A DNA stretch of 64,000 nt from Chryseobacterium gleum (GCF_900636535.1 NZ_LR134289.1:1550001-1614000), one strand, 5' to 3'. Shown: positions 54,783-63,170, counted from the stretch's first letter. Notes: generated by a model from the letters alone, not told the origin. Numbers and translations are program-made.

Positions 54783-55346
54783 ATGAAACAAGCTAAAAAC
54801 ATCTTCCGGTTGTTTGACAATGTAGTATCCGATGCACAAATGCTTCCTTCTCACATCAGTATGTACGTTTCACTTATTCAGTTATGGTCTGTTCACAACT
54901 TTAAAAATCCCTTTCGAATTCATCGCGAAGAAGTTATGAAGTTAAGCAGAATAAAATCACTCGCAACTTATCACAGATGTATAAAGCAATTAGATTCTGT
55001 CAGACTGATCAATTATTTGCCAAGCTATGATCCGTATAAAGGAAGCCTTATTGAAATTATTGAGGACAGAGAAGAGGCATCCCTGCAGATAAATAAATCT
55101 TCAGAAAAGGAATTTCATTTCGCCATACCTGAATTATTTATGGTTGAATTATATTTTCGTGAAAGGGATTTTTCTTCATCAGAAGCAAATAAATTTTATT
55201 CATACTACCAACTACGGCAATGGAAATTGTCAAATAATAAGTCTATGACCAGTTGGCAGGCCGCGGCTAGAAACTGGATTCAAAACACTAACAATGAAAA
55301 GAAAAAAACCAAAAACTATCTTAACTCAAATTCCCACCATCAATGA
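54783..55346 (+). CDS. Unknown protein of the replicon operon
   Basis: A 187-residue protein starting MKQAKNIFRLFDNVVSDAQML. The N-terminal two thirds have a winged-helix look (HISMYVSLIQLWSVHNFKNPF, then MKLSRIKSLATYHRCIKQLDSVRLINYLPSYDPYKGSLI), as in replication-related regulators of Bacteroidota elements. The tail is Asn/Lys-rich and probably disordered. Its stop overlaps the DUF3853 start by 4 bp. Confidence 0.7.
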   Translation: MKQAKNIFRLFDNVVSDAQMLPSHISMYVSLIQLWSVHNFKNPFRIHREEVMKLSRIKSLATYHRCIKQLDSVRLINYLPSYDPYKGSLIEIIEDREEASLQINKSSEKEFHFAIPELFMVELYFRERDFSSSEANKFYSYYQLRQWKLSNNKSMTSWQAAARNWIQNTNNEKKKTKNYLNSNSHHQ

Positions 55347-55594
55347 AAAACATAGATCCTCAAACACCGCTGTGGAAGCTCACTGTTGAAGAATATCTGG
55401 AAATCATAAAAAATTTCTGTTCTGAAACTACATATGAATACGGACTGAAGGGATTGGCAAAGATCCTTGGATGTTCAATTTCAAAAGCTTCTGAAATAAA
55501 GTCTTCCGGAATATTGGATGAAGCCATAATACAAAGGGGTAATATTATCATTATCGATAAGAAAAAAGCAATAGAACTCTTCGGTGGAAAGTAA
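55343..55594 (+). CDS. DUF3853 family protein
   Basis: An 83-residue protein with the DUF3853 pattern (YGLKGLAKILGCSISKASEIKSSGILDEAIIQRGNIIIIDKKKAIELF), a helix-turn-helix-like fold. Members are typical of Bacteroidota mobile elements, next to replication genes. It overlaps the following gene by 11 bp. Confidence 0.85.
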   Translation: MKNIDPQTPLWKLTVEEYLEIIKNFCSETTYEYGLKGLAKILGCSISKASEIKSSGILDEAIIQRGNIIIIDKKKAIELFGGK

Positions 55595-56285
55595 CGTGTA
55601 CTATCTGGAACTTATACAAAAGTTTTGGTCTTTTAACCAAAAAGCACGGCTTAATACTACGGCTGTTGCAATGTATCTGTATCTTTTGAAATTGGCAAAC
55701 GATAACGGAGGATACGAGGTTAGCATCACGGACTCGACGATCGCCGACGCATTGTCCCTTACCCGCAAAACGGTCAAGCCGACTAAGGACAAGCTGCGGG
55801 CTTTGGGGCTTCTACAATTTGAAAATAAAAGAGGGCATCCCTGTTCTTACAGATTATTGCTGGATTATGCCATACCTGTGTCAGAAAGTGCGACTATTCA
55901 AAACACCACTAGCAACCGTAAACCCATTGAGGCGATGGTTGATCATAAAGTGATTAGGTTATCAGATAACGACATCGGTGACATTGCCGTACAAAACGTC
56001 GAAGAGCCGTCGGTATGTTTCAATTCCGGAAGTTATCCTTCCTGGGAGGAATTTATTCAATATGCGCGAACACTCGAAGCTTACGATGTTACCCTGGATT
56101 CCGAGATCAGGAATAAATACCTTTTGTGGTTAGAAAACGATTGGAAAAATGCAGCTGGCAGGCCAATTACCAACTGGCGTTCTTCTCTGAAAAGTACTTT
56201 ACCGTATATGAAGACACAAGTGACTAATACCAGTCCTCTATCTATGGAGTATATTTCTAAAATTAAACGTCCAAAAACATCATAA
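55584..56285 (+). CDS. Winged-helix, replication-associated protein
   Basis: A 233-residue protein with a GTG start at 55584, overlapping DUF3853. The N-terminal region reads as a winged helix (ARLNTTAVAMYLYLLKLANDNGGYEVSITDSTIADALSLTRKTVKPTKDKLRALGLLQFENK). The C-terminal segment YLLWLENDWKNAAGRPITNWRSSLKSTLPYM resembles the DnaD-like tail of phage and plasmid replication proteins. The role is inferred from this layout and from lying just before the Rep gene. Confidence 0.7.
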   Translation: MESNVYYLELIQKFWSFNQKARLNTTAVAMYLYLLKLANDNGGYEVSITDSTIADALSLTRKTVKPTKDKLRALGLLQFENKRGHPCSYRLLLDYAIPVSESATIQNTTSNRKPIEAMVDHKVIRLSDNDIGDIAVQNVEEPSVCFNSGSYPSWEEFIQYARTLEAYDVTLDSEIRNKYLLWLENDWKNAAGRPITNWRSSLKSTLPYMKTQVTNTSPLSMEYISKIKRPKTS

Positions 56286-56307
56286 AAAACGATTCTGAAA
56301 GATTATT

Positions 56308-57432
56308 ATGGCTATTCCGGAAAAAGACCTGAAGCTTATACGTAAAAAATTTGAGGCAAAGCCCGAAAAAAATCCAGACAGGATACGCCTTGGAAATCAT
56401 TTCGTAGACGATTTTATTTTTGAAGATCAAGAGGCTGCTGACATACCGATCAATGCCTTGCGGGTGATCTTTAATATTATTTCGATTATCAGCAATGAGC
56501 AGTTTCGACCAGAAGACAGGCCCAAACAGCTTTCCCTTTTTGATGAAGAATTCGAAACCGATCATAATATTTTTGCGGCAATGAAAATCAGGAACAGTAA
56601 AATTTCCCCCAGTGGCTCAACAAAACAGGTGGTGGACGCCTATGAGTTTCTTGCCCGATTCAAAATGAGCTGGTATAAATCTGTAAACTCAAAAGGGAAA
56701 GAGATTAAAACATTCGGAGGACTTATTTCTAATCCGAGTTATGACAAGCGCGGATATACAAGTTTTCTCATAAGCAGCTATTGGTTAAAAAAGCTGATGA
56801 TTATTCCAGAATATAACTATATTCTTTACAATTTGGTATATAATATCAGGAATAACAAGCATATAATCTTTGCAATTTGGCTTTCTAAAATTAACGAGAA
56901 TGGAACAGTTTTAAAACTGTCGACCTTCAATAAAAAGTTCGGATTAAAGTATAAGAATGCTAACGATTTTTGCTTTAAATTTTTGAAACCTGCCAGAGAA
57001 AACCTTAACAGGTATAATAATCTGTCATTCAACTATCATTATAAAGGCGATTCTATTTTCATCCAGCCTTTCTATATTAAAAGCACCATTGACATATCGT
57101 CAAATTCTGTAAAGGGATCAGAACTGATCAGTACGGTACGTGATCAAAATAAAAAAATCACAAGAAGACTTCATTATTTCAAAAAAAGGTATGGCTTAAA
57201 GCAAGAAGAGATGCTGCGTTTTTCTTACCAGTACAGAACAATTTCTCAAACCCGTGAGCTGATAGAAAAAGCTTTTGCGACATTTATCAAAAAAAACAGA
57301 TTGAACGGAATAAGTTCTACTCAGTTCCAGGGAACTGACTTTCTAAGAAAGATTCAGGAAATTATCATTGAATTGTATCGTGAAACAAAAATGGGAGAAC
57401 TTCTGCCGAATGGCTATCCTGTCATTTTATGA
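56308..57432 (+). CDS. rep: Plasmid replication initiator (Rep_3/RepB-like)
   Basis: A 374-residue protein whose central part reads as two winged-helix modules (YTSFLISSYWLKKLMIIPEYNYILYNLVYNIRNNKHIIFAIWLSK ... LKLSTFNKKFGL ... FLKPARENLNRYNNLSFNYHYKGDSIFIQPF), the usual shape of iteron-binding Rep_3/RepB initiators. An iteron array starts 2 bp after its stop. I did not recognise a closer family. The initiator role is strongly supported by the iterons and weakly by sequence alone. Confidence 0.7.
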   Translation: MAIPEKDLKLIRKKFEAKPEKNPDRIRLGNHFVDDFIFEDQEAADIPINALRVIFNIISIISNEQFRPEDRPKQLSLFDEEFETDHNIFAAMKIRNSKISPSGSTKQVVDAYEFLARFKMSWYKSVNSKGKEIKTFGGLISNPSYDKRGYTSFLISSYWLKKLMIIPEYNYILYNLVYNIRNNKHIIFAIWLSKINENGTVLKLSTFNKKFGLKYKNANDFCFKFLKPARENLNRYNNLSFNYHYKGDSIFIQPFYIKSTIDISSNSVKGSELISTVRDQNKKITRRLHYFKKRYGLKQEEMLRFSYQYRTISQTRELIEKAFATFIKKNRLNGISSTQFQGTDFLRKIQEIIIELYRETKMGELLPNGYPVIL

Positions 57433-57433
57433 A

Positions 57434-57740
57434 TTCGGAATTGCACTCATTCCATTTTCGGAATTGCACTCATCCCCTTTCGGATTTGTACTCGCTGAAG
57501 TTAAAGAATTATTAAAACAGCGTTCTTTTCTCCGGAGATTTCGGAATTGCACTCATCCCCTATTTTACAAAAATTAAAAAATTGTGGATAAATATTAGAT
57601 TTTGTGGATATAGTACAAAAAAGATGAAAATGAAAAAATACAATTCGGATTTGTACTCATTTGAAAAAAGCTCAGATTTCGGAATTGCGCTCATCTCTCT
57701 TTCGGAATTGCACTCATTCTCAAATCGGATTTCTACTCAT
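57434..57740. other. Iteron-type replication origin (oriV)
   Basis: Eight 17-bp direct repeats with consensus TTCGGAwTTGyACTCAT start at 57434, 57457, 57479, 57540, 57644, 57678, 57701 and 57724; copies 3 and 8 deviate slightly. Within clusters the spacing is 22-23 bp, two helical turns. Between copies 4 and 5 lies AT-rich DNA with a perfect DnaA box (TGTGGATAA, 57583-57591) and a near match (TGTGGATAT, 57603-57611). This is the standard layout of an iteron plasmid origin. No open frame of substance lies in 57433-57872. Confidence 0.88.
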
Positions 57741-57872
57741 CCGGAAAACCACCGCAATTGCTTACAGCAGCTAAATACAAGAAATTATTAAAAGTAAACT
57801 AAAAAGTAATTAAAAGTCTTTTTTTACTTAAAAGGAAATTGAGAAAAATATTTGCTCTAAAAAGAAAAAAAA

Positions 57873-58733
57873 ATGAACTGCGAAGAAATCAAACAAAAGA
57901 TCGACATTCGGACGGTTTTAGAAATGTTCGGCCGCTTTCCAGTAAAAGAAAATAAAAGGTCTGCATTTTACTTTGCACTGGACCGCGAAGAGAAAACACC
58001 CAGCCTTTCTGTTGATTTCATCAAAAATAAGGCATTTGACTTTGGTACCGGAAAAAGTTACGATGTGATTTCCATTGTACAGCAAATTAAAAAATGCTCT
58101 GTATCGGAAGCCTTGAAATATCTTTGCAGCTCTGATTTTTCTTACCAGAATCCGATTCATAAGGAAAAAAAAGGCGAGATCCGGTTAAAGGACAATTATA
58201 AAATTCTAGAGATTAAAGAAATTATTCACCCTGCCTTAATCCGCTATTTGAAATCAAGAAATGTTCTTGAACAAAAACATCTGGTTCAGGAGGTTCACTA
58301 CGAACGCCAGGATAAAACATATTTCGGAATAGGATTTCAAAACGATTCAGGTGATTTTGAAATCCGTAATCCCTATTCTAAAATTTGTTTGGGAAGTAAA
58401 GACGTTTCCTGGATTAAAGTCCGAAGTAATTCAAAAAATGAAGTCGCCGTGTTTGAAGGCTTTTTCGATTATCTAACCTTTCGGAATCTTAGTAATGAAG
58501 ATCATCCTAATTGTGATTGTTTGATTTTAAATTCTACGGCAATGCTTTTTAAAGCCAAAGAAAAGCTAAAAGACTACAATAAAATCATTCTGTTTCTTGA
58601 TAATGATGCTAACGGAAAATCCGTAAGATCAATCATTGAAAAGGAATACAAAAATGTGGAAGATAGCTCTTTAATGTATGCAGATTATAAAGATTTAAAC
58701 CAATGGTTTTGTGTACAAAAAGAAGTCCCTTAA
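57873..58733 (+). CDS. Toprim-domain DNA primase
   Basis: A 286-residue primase-like protein. The N-terminal part follows the CHC2 zinc-binding layout (FYFALDREEKTPSLSVDFIKNKAFDFGTGKSYDVISIVQQI), but the zinc ligands are missing. The C-terminal toprim domain has the glutamate in VFEGFFDYLTF and the acidic pair in IILFLDNDANGK. It lies directly after the origin and probably primes plasmid replication. Bacteroidota elements often encode such primases. Confidence 0.82.
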   Translation: MNCEEIKQKIDIRTVLEMFGRFPVKENKRSAFYFALDREEKTPSLSVDFIKNKAFDFGTGKSYDVISIVQQIKKCSVSEALKYLCSSDFSYQNPIHKEKKGEIRLKDNYKILEIKEIIHPALIRYLKSRNVLEQKHLVQEVHYERQDKTYFGIGFQNDSGDFEIRNPYSKICLGSKDVSWIKVRSNSKNEVAVFEGFFDYLTFRNLSNEDHPNCDCLILNSTAMLFKAKEKLKDYNKIILFLDNDANGKSVRSIIEKEYKNVEDSSLMYADYKDLNQWFCVQKEVP

Positions 58734-58784
58734 TATTATATTTATTTACATTATTTCATTTTAAATGATCAATTACTGTAATAA

Positions 58785-59381
58785 AAAAACCTGCTTTTCG
58801 CCGAATGCGAGGTCGGTCTGCCGAAGGCGGTTGTATTGATTAATCGGGCAAACAGATGGATGGGAACGAATTGGAAAGCCGAAGTGAGGAAGTTTGAAAG
58901 GGATTCATCAGGAAGAGTCTGTAAAAATATGCAGTCAGCCATATATTTGTCCTGTGTCGATAATGTCAAATCGCGCTTTGAAATTGCGGATATTATCGAC
59001 GAGGTGGCAGTAGGTAGATGGTTAAGCCGAAACCAACCTAAATATTGGGTTGATTTTGGGAATAACAAACATTCAGGGCAGGTCTTGCTTTCAACTGTGG
59101 GGGAAATTCGACAACCCAACTCAGAAAAATACGAAACGGTTGCAAGTCTTCCTTATATAACAGAAGAGTTCGGAGAATTACTCTTGCAATCCGAAACTGA
59201 AGATGATTCACCGAGTTGCAGTTTAGCCGAAGCTTTGGAAAAACAGGACTTATATATCAATTCAACATTGGCACAAATGGGCTGTTCTCTCTTGTTTAGC
59301 CTATTTCGTGACGGGCTTACTGAAAACAGGGGATTTTTCCTCAATCTCAAAAACTTCCATTCTCAACCTATAAAATGCTAA
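58785..59381 (+). pseudogene. PRTRC-system ThiF-family protein, N-terminally truncated
   Basis: The frame begins after two stops with LLFAECEVGLPKAVVLINRANRW, a stretch that lies inside PRTRC ThiF proteins right after the FAD/ATP-type Rossmann region. It continues SCVDNVKSRFEIAD, YWVDFGNNKHSGQVLLSTVG, the PSCSLAEALEKQDLYINSTLAQMG block and GFFLNLKNFHSQPIK to the family C-terminus. The first third, with the GxGGTGS nucleotide-binding loop, is missing, and the cut is sharp at about 58791. No other PRTRC gene is visible nearby. There is no good start codon, so this is a relic. Confidence 0.75.
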
Positions 59382-59385
59382 TAGT

Positions 59386-59407
59386 CGCCCGATGAAAACA
59401 TCGGGCG
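59386..59407 (+). terminator. Hairpin after the ThiF relic
   Basis: Arms CGCCCGATG and CATCGGGCG with loop AAAA, 4 bp after the stop. It abuts the first structured repeat. Confidence 0.6.
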
Positions 59408-59524
59408 GCAAAAATGCCATTCCTTCCTATGGTCGGAAACGCATTTTTGCAGTTTAAAGCGGATGCAATCCCATTTCTAAAACAAATCCTTGCTTTCTTT
59501 CCTGTTGTTTTGAAAAAAGATTGC
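59408..59524. repeat. Structured repeat element, copy 1
   Basis: Three nested or adjacent stems: GCAAAAATGC/GCATTTTTGC (23-nt loop, 59408-59450), GCAATC/GATTGC (59465-59470 with 59519-59524) and an inner AAAACAA/TTGTTTT. The loop holds GGTCGGAAAC. It matches 61460-61569 in layout, with paired changes in every stem. It lies 8 bp from the 3' end of the HNH gene. Confidence 0.75.
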
Positions 59525-59531
59525 GCAGTTA

Positions 59532-60146
59532 TTAGGATGATGATTTACTGTCTTGTAAATCATCAATCTTTTGCATCAATTCTTTATAATGAATTTTCGA
59601 ATGACAGTCTGCACAAACTGAAATTAAATCTTCCAACTTTTCATTAAATATGTTCTCATAAGTTAAATGATGCGCGTGAAATGCAGGTTTACATTTACAT
59701 TGAGTGCAAATATATCCGTCTCTTTTGAAAACCAGTTCTCTTTTCGCCTTCCATTCCGGGGATTCAAGATATTTATGATATTGTCCCCTTGGAGAACTCA
59801 AATAATTGGAATACGATACATTTTCATATATAAGTTTTTTCTCAAAATCTATCCTTTCTTTCCGTTCTTCAAAACATTCCAAATCAAATTCTCCCCTAAT
59901 GTCAATGTCCGGAGTGTATTTAACCGGAAAATTTCTTTTAGTTCCTCCACAGTTTTTACATTGTTCGTACAATCTAAAATTTGGGAAAAATTTAGCATCA
60001 TTAACGACAATTTTATTGGGGTTTCTACAACAATCATCAGATAGTTTTATTTCTTCACATCCACAATTCCCGCATTTATAAATATCGTGGTACTCAGTTT
60101 CGTAATACTTTTCTACTTCTTCACTTTTACATCTCTTACAAATCAT
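59532..60146 (-). CDS. HNH endonuclease with zinc-ribbon N-terminus
   Basis: A protein of about 204 residues from the ATG at 60146 (MICKRCKSEEV); an in-frame ATG at 60173 is an alternative. It has an N-terminal zinc ribbon (CKRC ... CGNCGC), a second pair of cysteines (CKNCGG), and a C-terminal HNH nuclease: CTQCKCKPAFHAHHLTYENIFNEKLEDLISVCADCHSKIH. The HNH residues look complete. It is a free-standing HNH protein, as often found on plasmids and phages; the target is unknown. Confidence 0.85.
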   Translation of the reverse strand: MICKRCKSEEVEKYYETEYHDIYKCGNCGCEEIKLSDDCCRNPNKIVVNDAKFFPNFRLYEQCKNCGGTKRNFPVKYTPDIDIRGEFDLECFEERKERIDFEKKLIYENVSYSNYLSSPRGQYHKYLESPEWKAKRELVFKRDGYICTQCKCKPAFHAHHLTYENIFNEKLEDLISVCADCHSKIHYKELMQKIDDLQDSKSSS

Positions 60147-60396
60147 CTTGCTTTTTTTTAAAGGGGAAAACAAACATTGAATGCAGTTTATCTGACCGTC
60201 GGTTCGTTTTCAGTATGCAAAAGTACAAATCCCGTTTCTGCTCAAAAAAATCTTTTTGGGTTTCTAAAAAAATTCTCTGCACTTCACTAGATAATTTTTC
60301 CAGACACTCCTGAATCCTCACTGACAAAAAGATTTCATAGCCTTCATTCCAATGCTTCCATTCAGGTTTTGTCTGAAACGAAATTTCTATCGTCAA
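60136..60396 (-). CDS. Tentative small protein upstream of the HNH gene
   Basis: An 86-codon frame from a TTG at 60396, rich in aromatic and charged residues (TKPEWKHWNEGYEIFLSVRIQECLEKL). It would overlap the HNH start by 11 bp, a normal operon arrangement. It lacks an ATG and a recognisable domain, and the opposite strand is also partly open here, so it is not secure. Confidence 0.35.
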   Translation of the reverse strand: MTIEISFQTKPEWKHWNEGYEIFLSVRIQECLEKLSSEVQRIFLETQKDFFEQKRDLYFCILKTNRRSDKLHSMFVFPFKKKQDDL

Positions 60397-60528
60397 AAAG
60401 CAATGAAAAACGACAAGCTGGTCAAATAAAAAGCATAGCGTTCATTGACATTCCCGAAAAATTAAAAATCAAAATTGAAACCCAGCAGTTGTCGAAAATG
60501 AATTATTAACAATTTAAAATTTCACATT

Positions 60529-60888
60529 ATGAAAAAACCTGACATTTCAGCGAATGAGTTTTATAACCATTTTATAGGCACAGAAAACTATTACAGGTAT
60601 CCTTTTGGGTTACTGCTAACCGACGGTGTAAAAGCTGTCGCAGACGAAGAAAAATGCTATTGGTTTCTTGACGCCATCGCATCTTATCAGTTTGAAGAAA
60701 AATTTAAAAACCGTGAATTCCAGGTTTGGAAAATTGAAAGAATTGAAAATACCAAATTTAAACTTTCTGCAACCAACGGAAACAATAAGGTCTTAGTTAG
60801 TCAAGATATTGAGTTTTCAGATTTCTTCTTTAGCGAATTTACCATTTGGAAAGAAGGTGATGTGCTGCTTCTGCCAAGTGAGCATTAA
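60529..60888 (+). CDS. DUF6876 family protein
   Basis: A 119-residue soluble protein whose N-terminal part reads FYNHFIGTENYYRYPFGLLLTDGVKAVADEEKCYWFLDAIASYQ, the DUF6876 hallmark. Members are found on Bacteroidota plasmids and ICEs near PRTRC genes. Function unknown. Confidence 0.8.
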   Translation: MKKPDISANEFYNHFIGTENYYRYPFGLLLTDGVKAVADEEKCYWFLDAIASYQFEEKFKNREFQVWKIERIENTKFKLSATNGNNKVLVSQDIEFSDFFFSEFTIWKEGDVLLLPSEH

Positions 60889-60952
60889 CCGTCAAACCTC
60901 ACGATGTACAGGCTAATCGTGTTTTTATAATCTTAAAAATAAAATACTAATT

Positions 60953-61375
60953 ATGGGAACATATTCGATTATTTATTTGAAAAAACCTGAAATGGCAAAA
61001 GAAGTTAATAATCTCCTGAAAGAAAAATATAACCTGAAATACGAATCATATAATGGAATTGAATACGGCATTTTCTTCACGCAGGAAATGTTTGATGAGG
61101 ATCTGAGATTTATGAATAAAGATGAAGAAGGTAAACAAAACCTATCGCATTATCAACGCCCAATCTCCAAAGAAACCTACCATCTACTGTTATTTGGTAT
61201 AGGCAATTGCTTTGGTGATATTGGAACATTTTGTGTTAAAATCTCCTGTATTGCCGAAGAAGAAATCAAAACAACTAAAGTTTTGCAGGAATTTTTCAAA
61301 ACTCCTGAGTTTAAAAAGTATGTCAATATCAGAAAGTCTAAGAATCTACGTCAATTATTGAATACTGAAGTATAA
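60953..61375 (+). CDS. Unknown 140-residue protein
   Basis: No family recognised. It begins MGTYSIIYLKKPEMAKEVNNLLKE, soluble, mixed alpha/beta, without signal peptide or conserved catalytic motif. It follows the DUF6876 gene on the same strand by 64 bp and is closed by an intrinsic terminator (61388-61417). Confidence 0.65.
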   Translation: MGTYSIIYLKKPEMAKEVNNLLKEKYNLKYESYNGIEYGIFFTQEMFDEDLRFMNKDEEGKQNLSHYQRPISKETYHLLLFGIGNCFGDIGTFCVKISCIAEEEIKTTKVLQEFFKTPEFKKYVNIRKSKNLRQLLNTEV

Positions 61376-61387
61376 CTTGAGCTTATT

Positions 61388-61417
61388 AAGGAATTGGAAG
61401 TTAATTTCCAATTCCTT
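61388..61417 (+). terminator. Intrinsic terminator
   Basis: Perfect 12-bp arms AAGGAATTGGAA and TTCCAATTCCTT with a 6-nt loop, followed by TTG. It starts 12 bp after the stop of the 140-residue gene. Confidence 0.8.
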
Positions 61418-61459
61418 TTGTCCTTAAAATCGTATTTTCAAAGTATTTTCCTGTCAGCG

Positions 61460-61569
61460 GCAAAAATACAATTACTCCCTTCGGTCGGAAACGTATTTTT
61501 GCGGAAAAGGAGCAACCCTATTTCAGAGACAATGCCGTGCTGTGCCGTGTTGTTCTGAAAAAAGGTTGC
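61460..61569. repeat. Structured repeat element, copy 2
   Basis: Stems GCAAAAATAC/GTATTTTTGC (23-nt loop), GCAACC/GGTTGC (61512-61517 with 61564-61569) and inner CAGAgACAA/TTGTTCTG. The loop again holds GGTCGGAAAC. The rest of 61376-61746 has the terminator above, the direct repeats below and no open gene. Confidence 0.75.
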
Positions 61570-61626
61570 AAATCACTTCTAAATGTCAGATATTTTTCCA
61601 AATAATTTGACAACTTTACTTATTAT

Positions 61627-61664
61627 TTGTGACATTTTTTCTTTTCAGATTGTGACATTTTTTC
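61627..61664. repeat. Pair of 15-bp direct repeats upstream of hsp20
   Basis: TTGTGACATTTTTTC occurs at 61627-61641 and 61650-61664, 23 bp apart start to start, about two helical turns. They lie 83-120 bp upstream of the hsp20 ATG, a position suited to an activator or stress-repressor site. Confidence 0.65.
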
Positions 61665-61746
61665 ACTGATAAGATTCTGGTATATCGTTTGAAAAATGAT
61701 TGTTGTGTTCTTTAAATTTTATTGTTTAACCAAAAAAACGTTTGTT

Positions 61747-62203
61747 ATGTCAATCGAAAAAAGAAACAATGGCAGTTTGCTCCCTGCAAATCCACGTACA
61801 CTGTTCGATGACTTTTTCAGTCGCGAACTATTTAATTGGGGGCAATAATAATTTTTCTTCCACACGGACGACTCTCCCATCAGTGAACATTATGGAGAAT
61901 CCAGAAAATTTTATGGTGGAAGTCGCCGCACCGGGCATGGAAAAACAAGATTTCCAAATTAGCCTGGATGGTAATCTCCTTACTATTTCTTCTTCAAAAA
62001 AGGATCAGAAAGAAGAGAACAACAGCAATTATACTCGCAGAGAGTTTAGCTATCAATCTTTTAGCCGAAGTTTTGAGCTTCCCAAAGACGTAGTAGATGA
62101 TGAACATATTGAAGCTAAATACGAAAGCGGTGTTCTAAAACTCAATATTCCAAAGAAAGAGGAAGCAAAAAAACAACCTCCTAAACTTATAGAAGTTCAA
62201 TAA
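61747..62203 (+). pseudogene. hsp20/alpha-crystallin heat-shock gene, frameshifted at a G5 tract
   Basis: The ATG at 61747 starts a typical Hsp20 N-terminus (MSIEKRNNGSLLPANPRTLF, then DDFFSRELFNWG), which hits TAATAA just after five G residues (61838-61842). With four G the frame would continue as NNNFSSTRTTLPSVNIMENPENFMVEVAAPGM, the alpha-crystallin domain, through SGVLKLNIPKKEE to the stop at 62203. So one base appears inserted. Only an out-of-frame TTG start would give the second part in one piece, with an implausible N-terminus. The intact protein would be a small ATP-independent chaperone of about 150 residues. Confidence 0.8.
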
Positions 62204-62339
62204 TCACTTCAGTTTTTTACAGTTGGTTTTTTATAATGAAGCCAACTCATATAATTTTTGATTTTCAATTGAGAAATTTAATCTTTTAACATTAAGTAAA
62301 ATTTTAATTATTGTCATTACTAAACTAAAATCAACGATT

Positions 62340-63161
62340 ATGAAAAAATTAAGCTTATTCACTTTTTTTGCATTTTTATTTGCTGCGATCATTTATTCTT
62401 GTAACAGTGATAGTTTCAACAGTATAAGCGGGGATGATACAGCAAAAATCTCAAACGAGAATTCTAAAACTTTAGCCAGAACATCTGAAGAAACGGACGG
62501 CTTCTCTTACATTAACTCCAAAGACCCTGCTTTCGATAATTTTTTAAGTTCACAAACCTATCAAAACCATAAAGACTATATTAATGGTCTTGGTCAGATG
62601 GATCTTAACTCCATATTATATAAGCAATATGAAGTTGATGGAAAAGTGTATGATTTCTTTGTGGTTTCGCTTTCGCGAAATGGTAAATTGGAAGGTAAGT
62701 TAGAAATTCTCGATCTTAAAGACACGCCGTTCCTCCCGAACAAAGATAAATATGCGCTGAATTATGCTGATTTATCATCCTATGATATGGATAGACAAAC
62801 CGGCAGTATCAAACTTTACGATCTAAATTATGAAAACTTTATGCATACCAAAATGGATATTGATAAGGGGTATTATACTAATGTTGAAGGAGATGGGCTT
62901 TCTGATGAGCTGAGGGAAAAATATGCATACCTTGCAAATCCGGCTAAAAGTGCTAATTTAACTTCAAGACATTTATGTGACAGTAATGGCAATGGAAATA
63001 TATCCTTTGGTGAATGCTATAGCTGTATTGTAAGAGCCATCAAGCAAAATTCTACATCTACAGCAATCTGTCATTCATATGAAGCGATGGGGTTACCTTG
63101 GTGGGGATCTTGCGGCGCATCAGTAACCGTATCGTGTGCAATCATTTCGTCAATATCTTAA
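62340..63161 (+). CDS. Lipoprotein with Cys-rich C-terminal domain and EF-hand-like loop
   Basis: A 273-residue exported protein with a lipoprotein signal (helix to residue 20, lipobox IYSC at C21). The middle, about residues 55-200, is hydrophilic with no known domain. The last 65 residues form a separate block with six cysteines: it opens with CDSNGNGNISFGEC, which fits the D-x-N-x-N-G-x-I-x3-E calcium loop, then ends in a hydrophobic stretch containing MGLPWWGSCG. This block resembles the secreted Cys-rich, halocin C8-like peptide type. The next gene, a small membrane protein, follows after 9 bp. Activity is unproven. Confidence 0.65.
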   Translation: MKKLSLFTFFAFLFAAIIYSCNSDSFNSISGDDTAKISNENSKTLARTSEETDGFSYINSKDPAFDNFLSSQTYQNHKDYINGLGQMDLNSILYKQYEVDGKVYDFFVVSLSRNGKLEGKLEILDLKDTPFLPNKDKYALNYADLSSYDMDRQTGSIKLYDLNYENFMHTKMDIDKGYYTNVEGDGLSDELREKYAYLANPAKSANLTSRHLCDSNGNGNISFGECYSCIVRAIKQNSTSTAICHSYEAMGLPWWGSCGASVTVSCAIISSIS

Positions 63162-63170
63162 AATATATAT

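Noticed and set aside
57434..57740. The iteron array as a CRISPR array
   Set aside because: Repeats are 17 bp with spacers of 5-6 bp in clusters and irregular gaps, no cas genes are present, and DnaA boxes lie within; this is a replication origin.
57368..57791. Two approximately 69-codon frames across the origin
   Set aside because: They translate the iterons themselves (repeated FGIALIS/FGFVL-type peptides) and have no independent support.
58769..59119. A 116-codon minus-strand frame opposite the ThiF relic
   Set aside because: The plus strand matches PRTRC ThiF blocks over its whole length, so the minus frame is a shadow.
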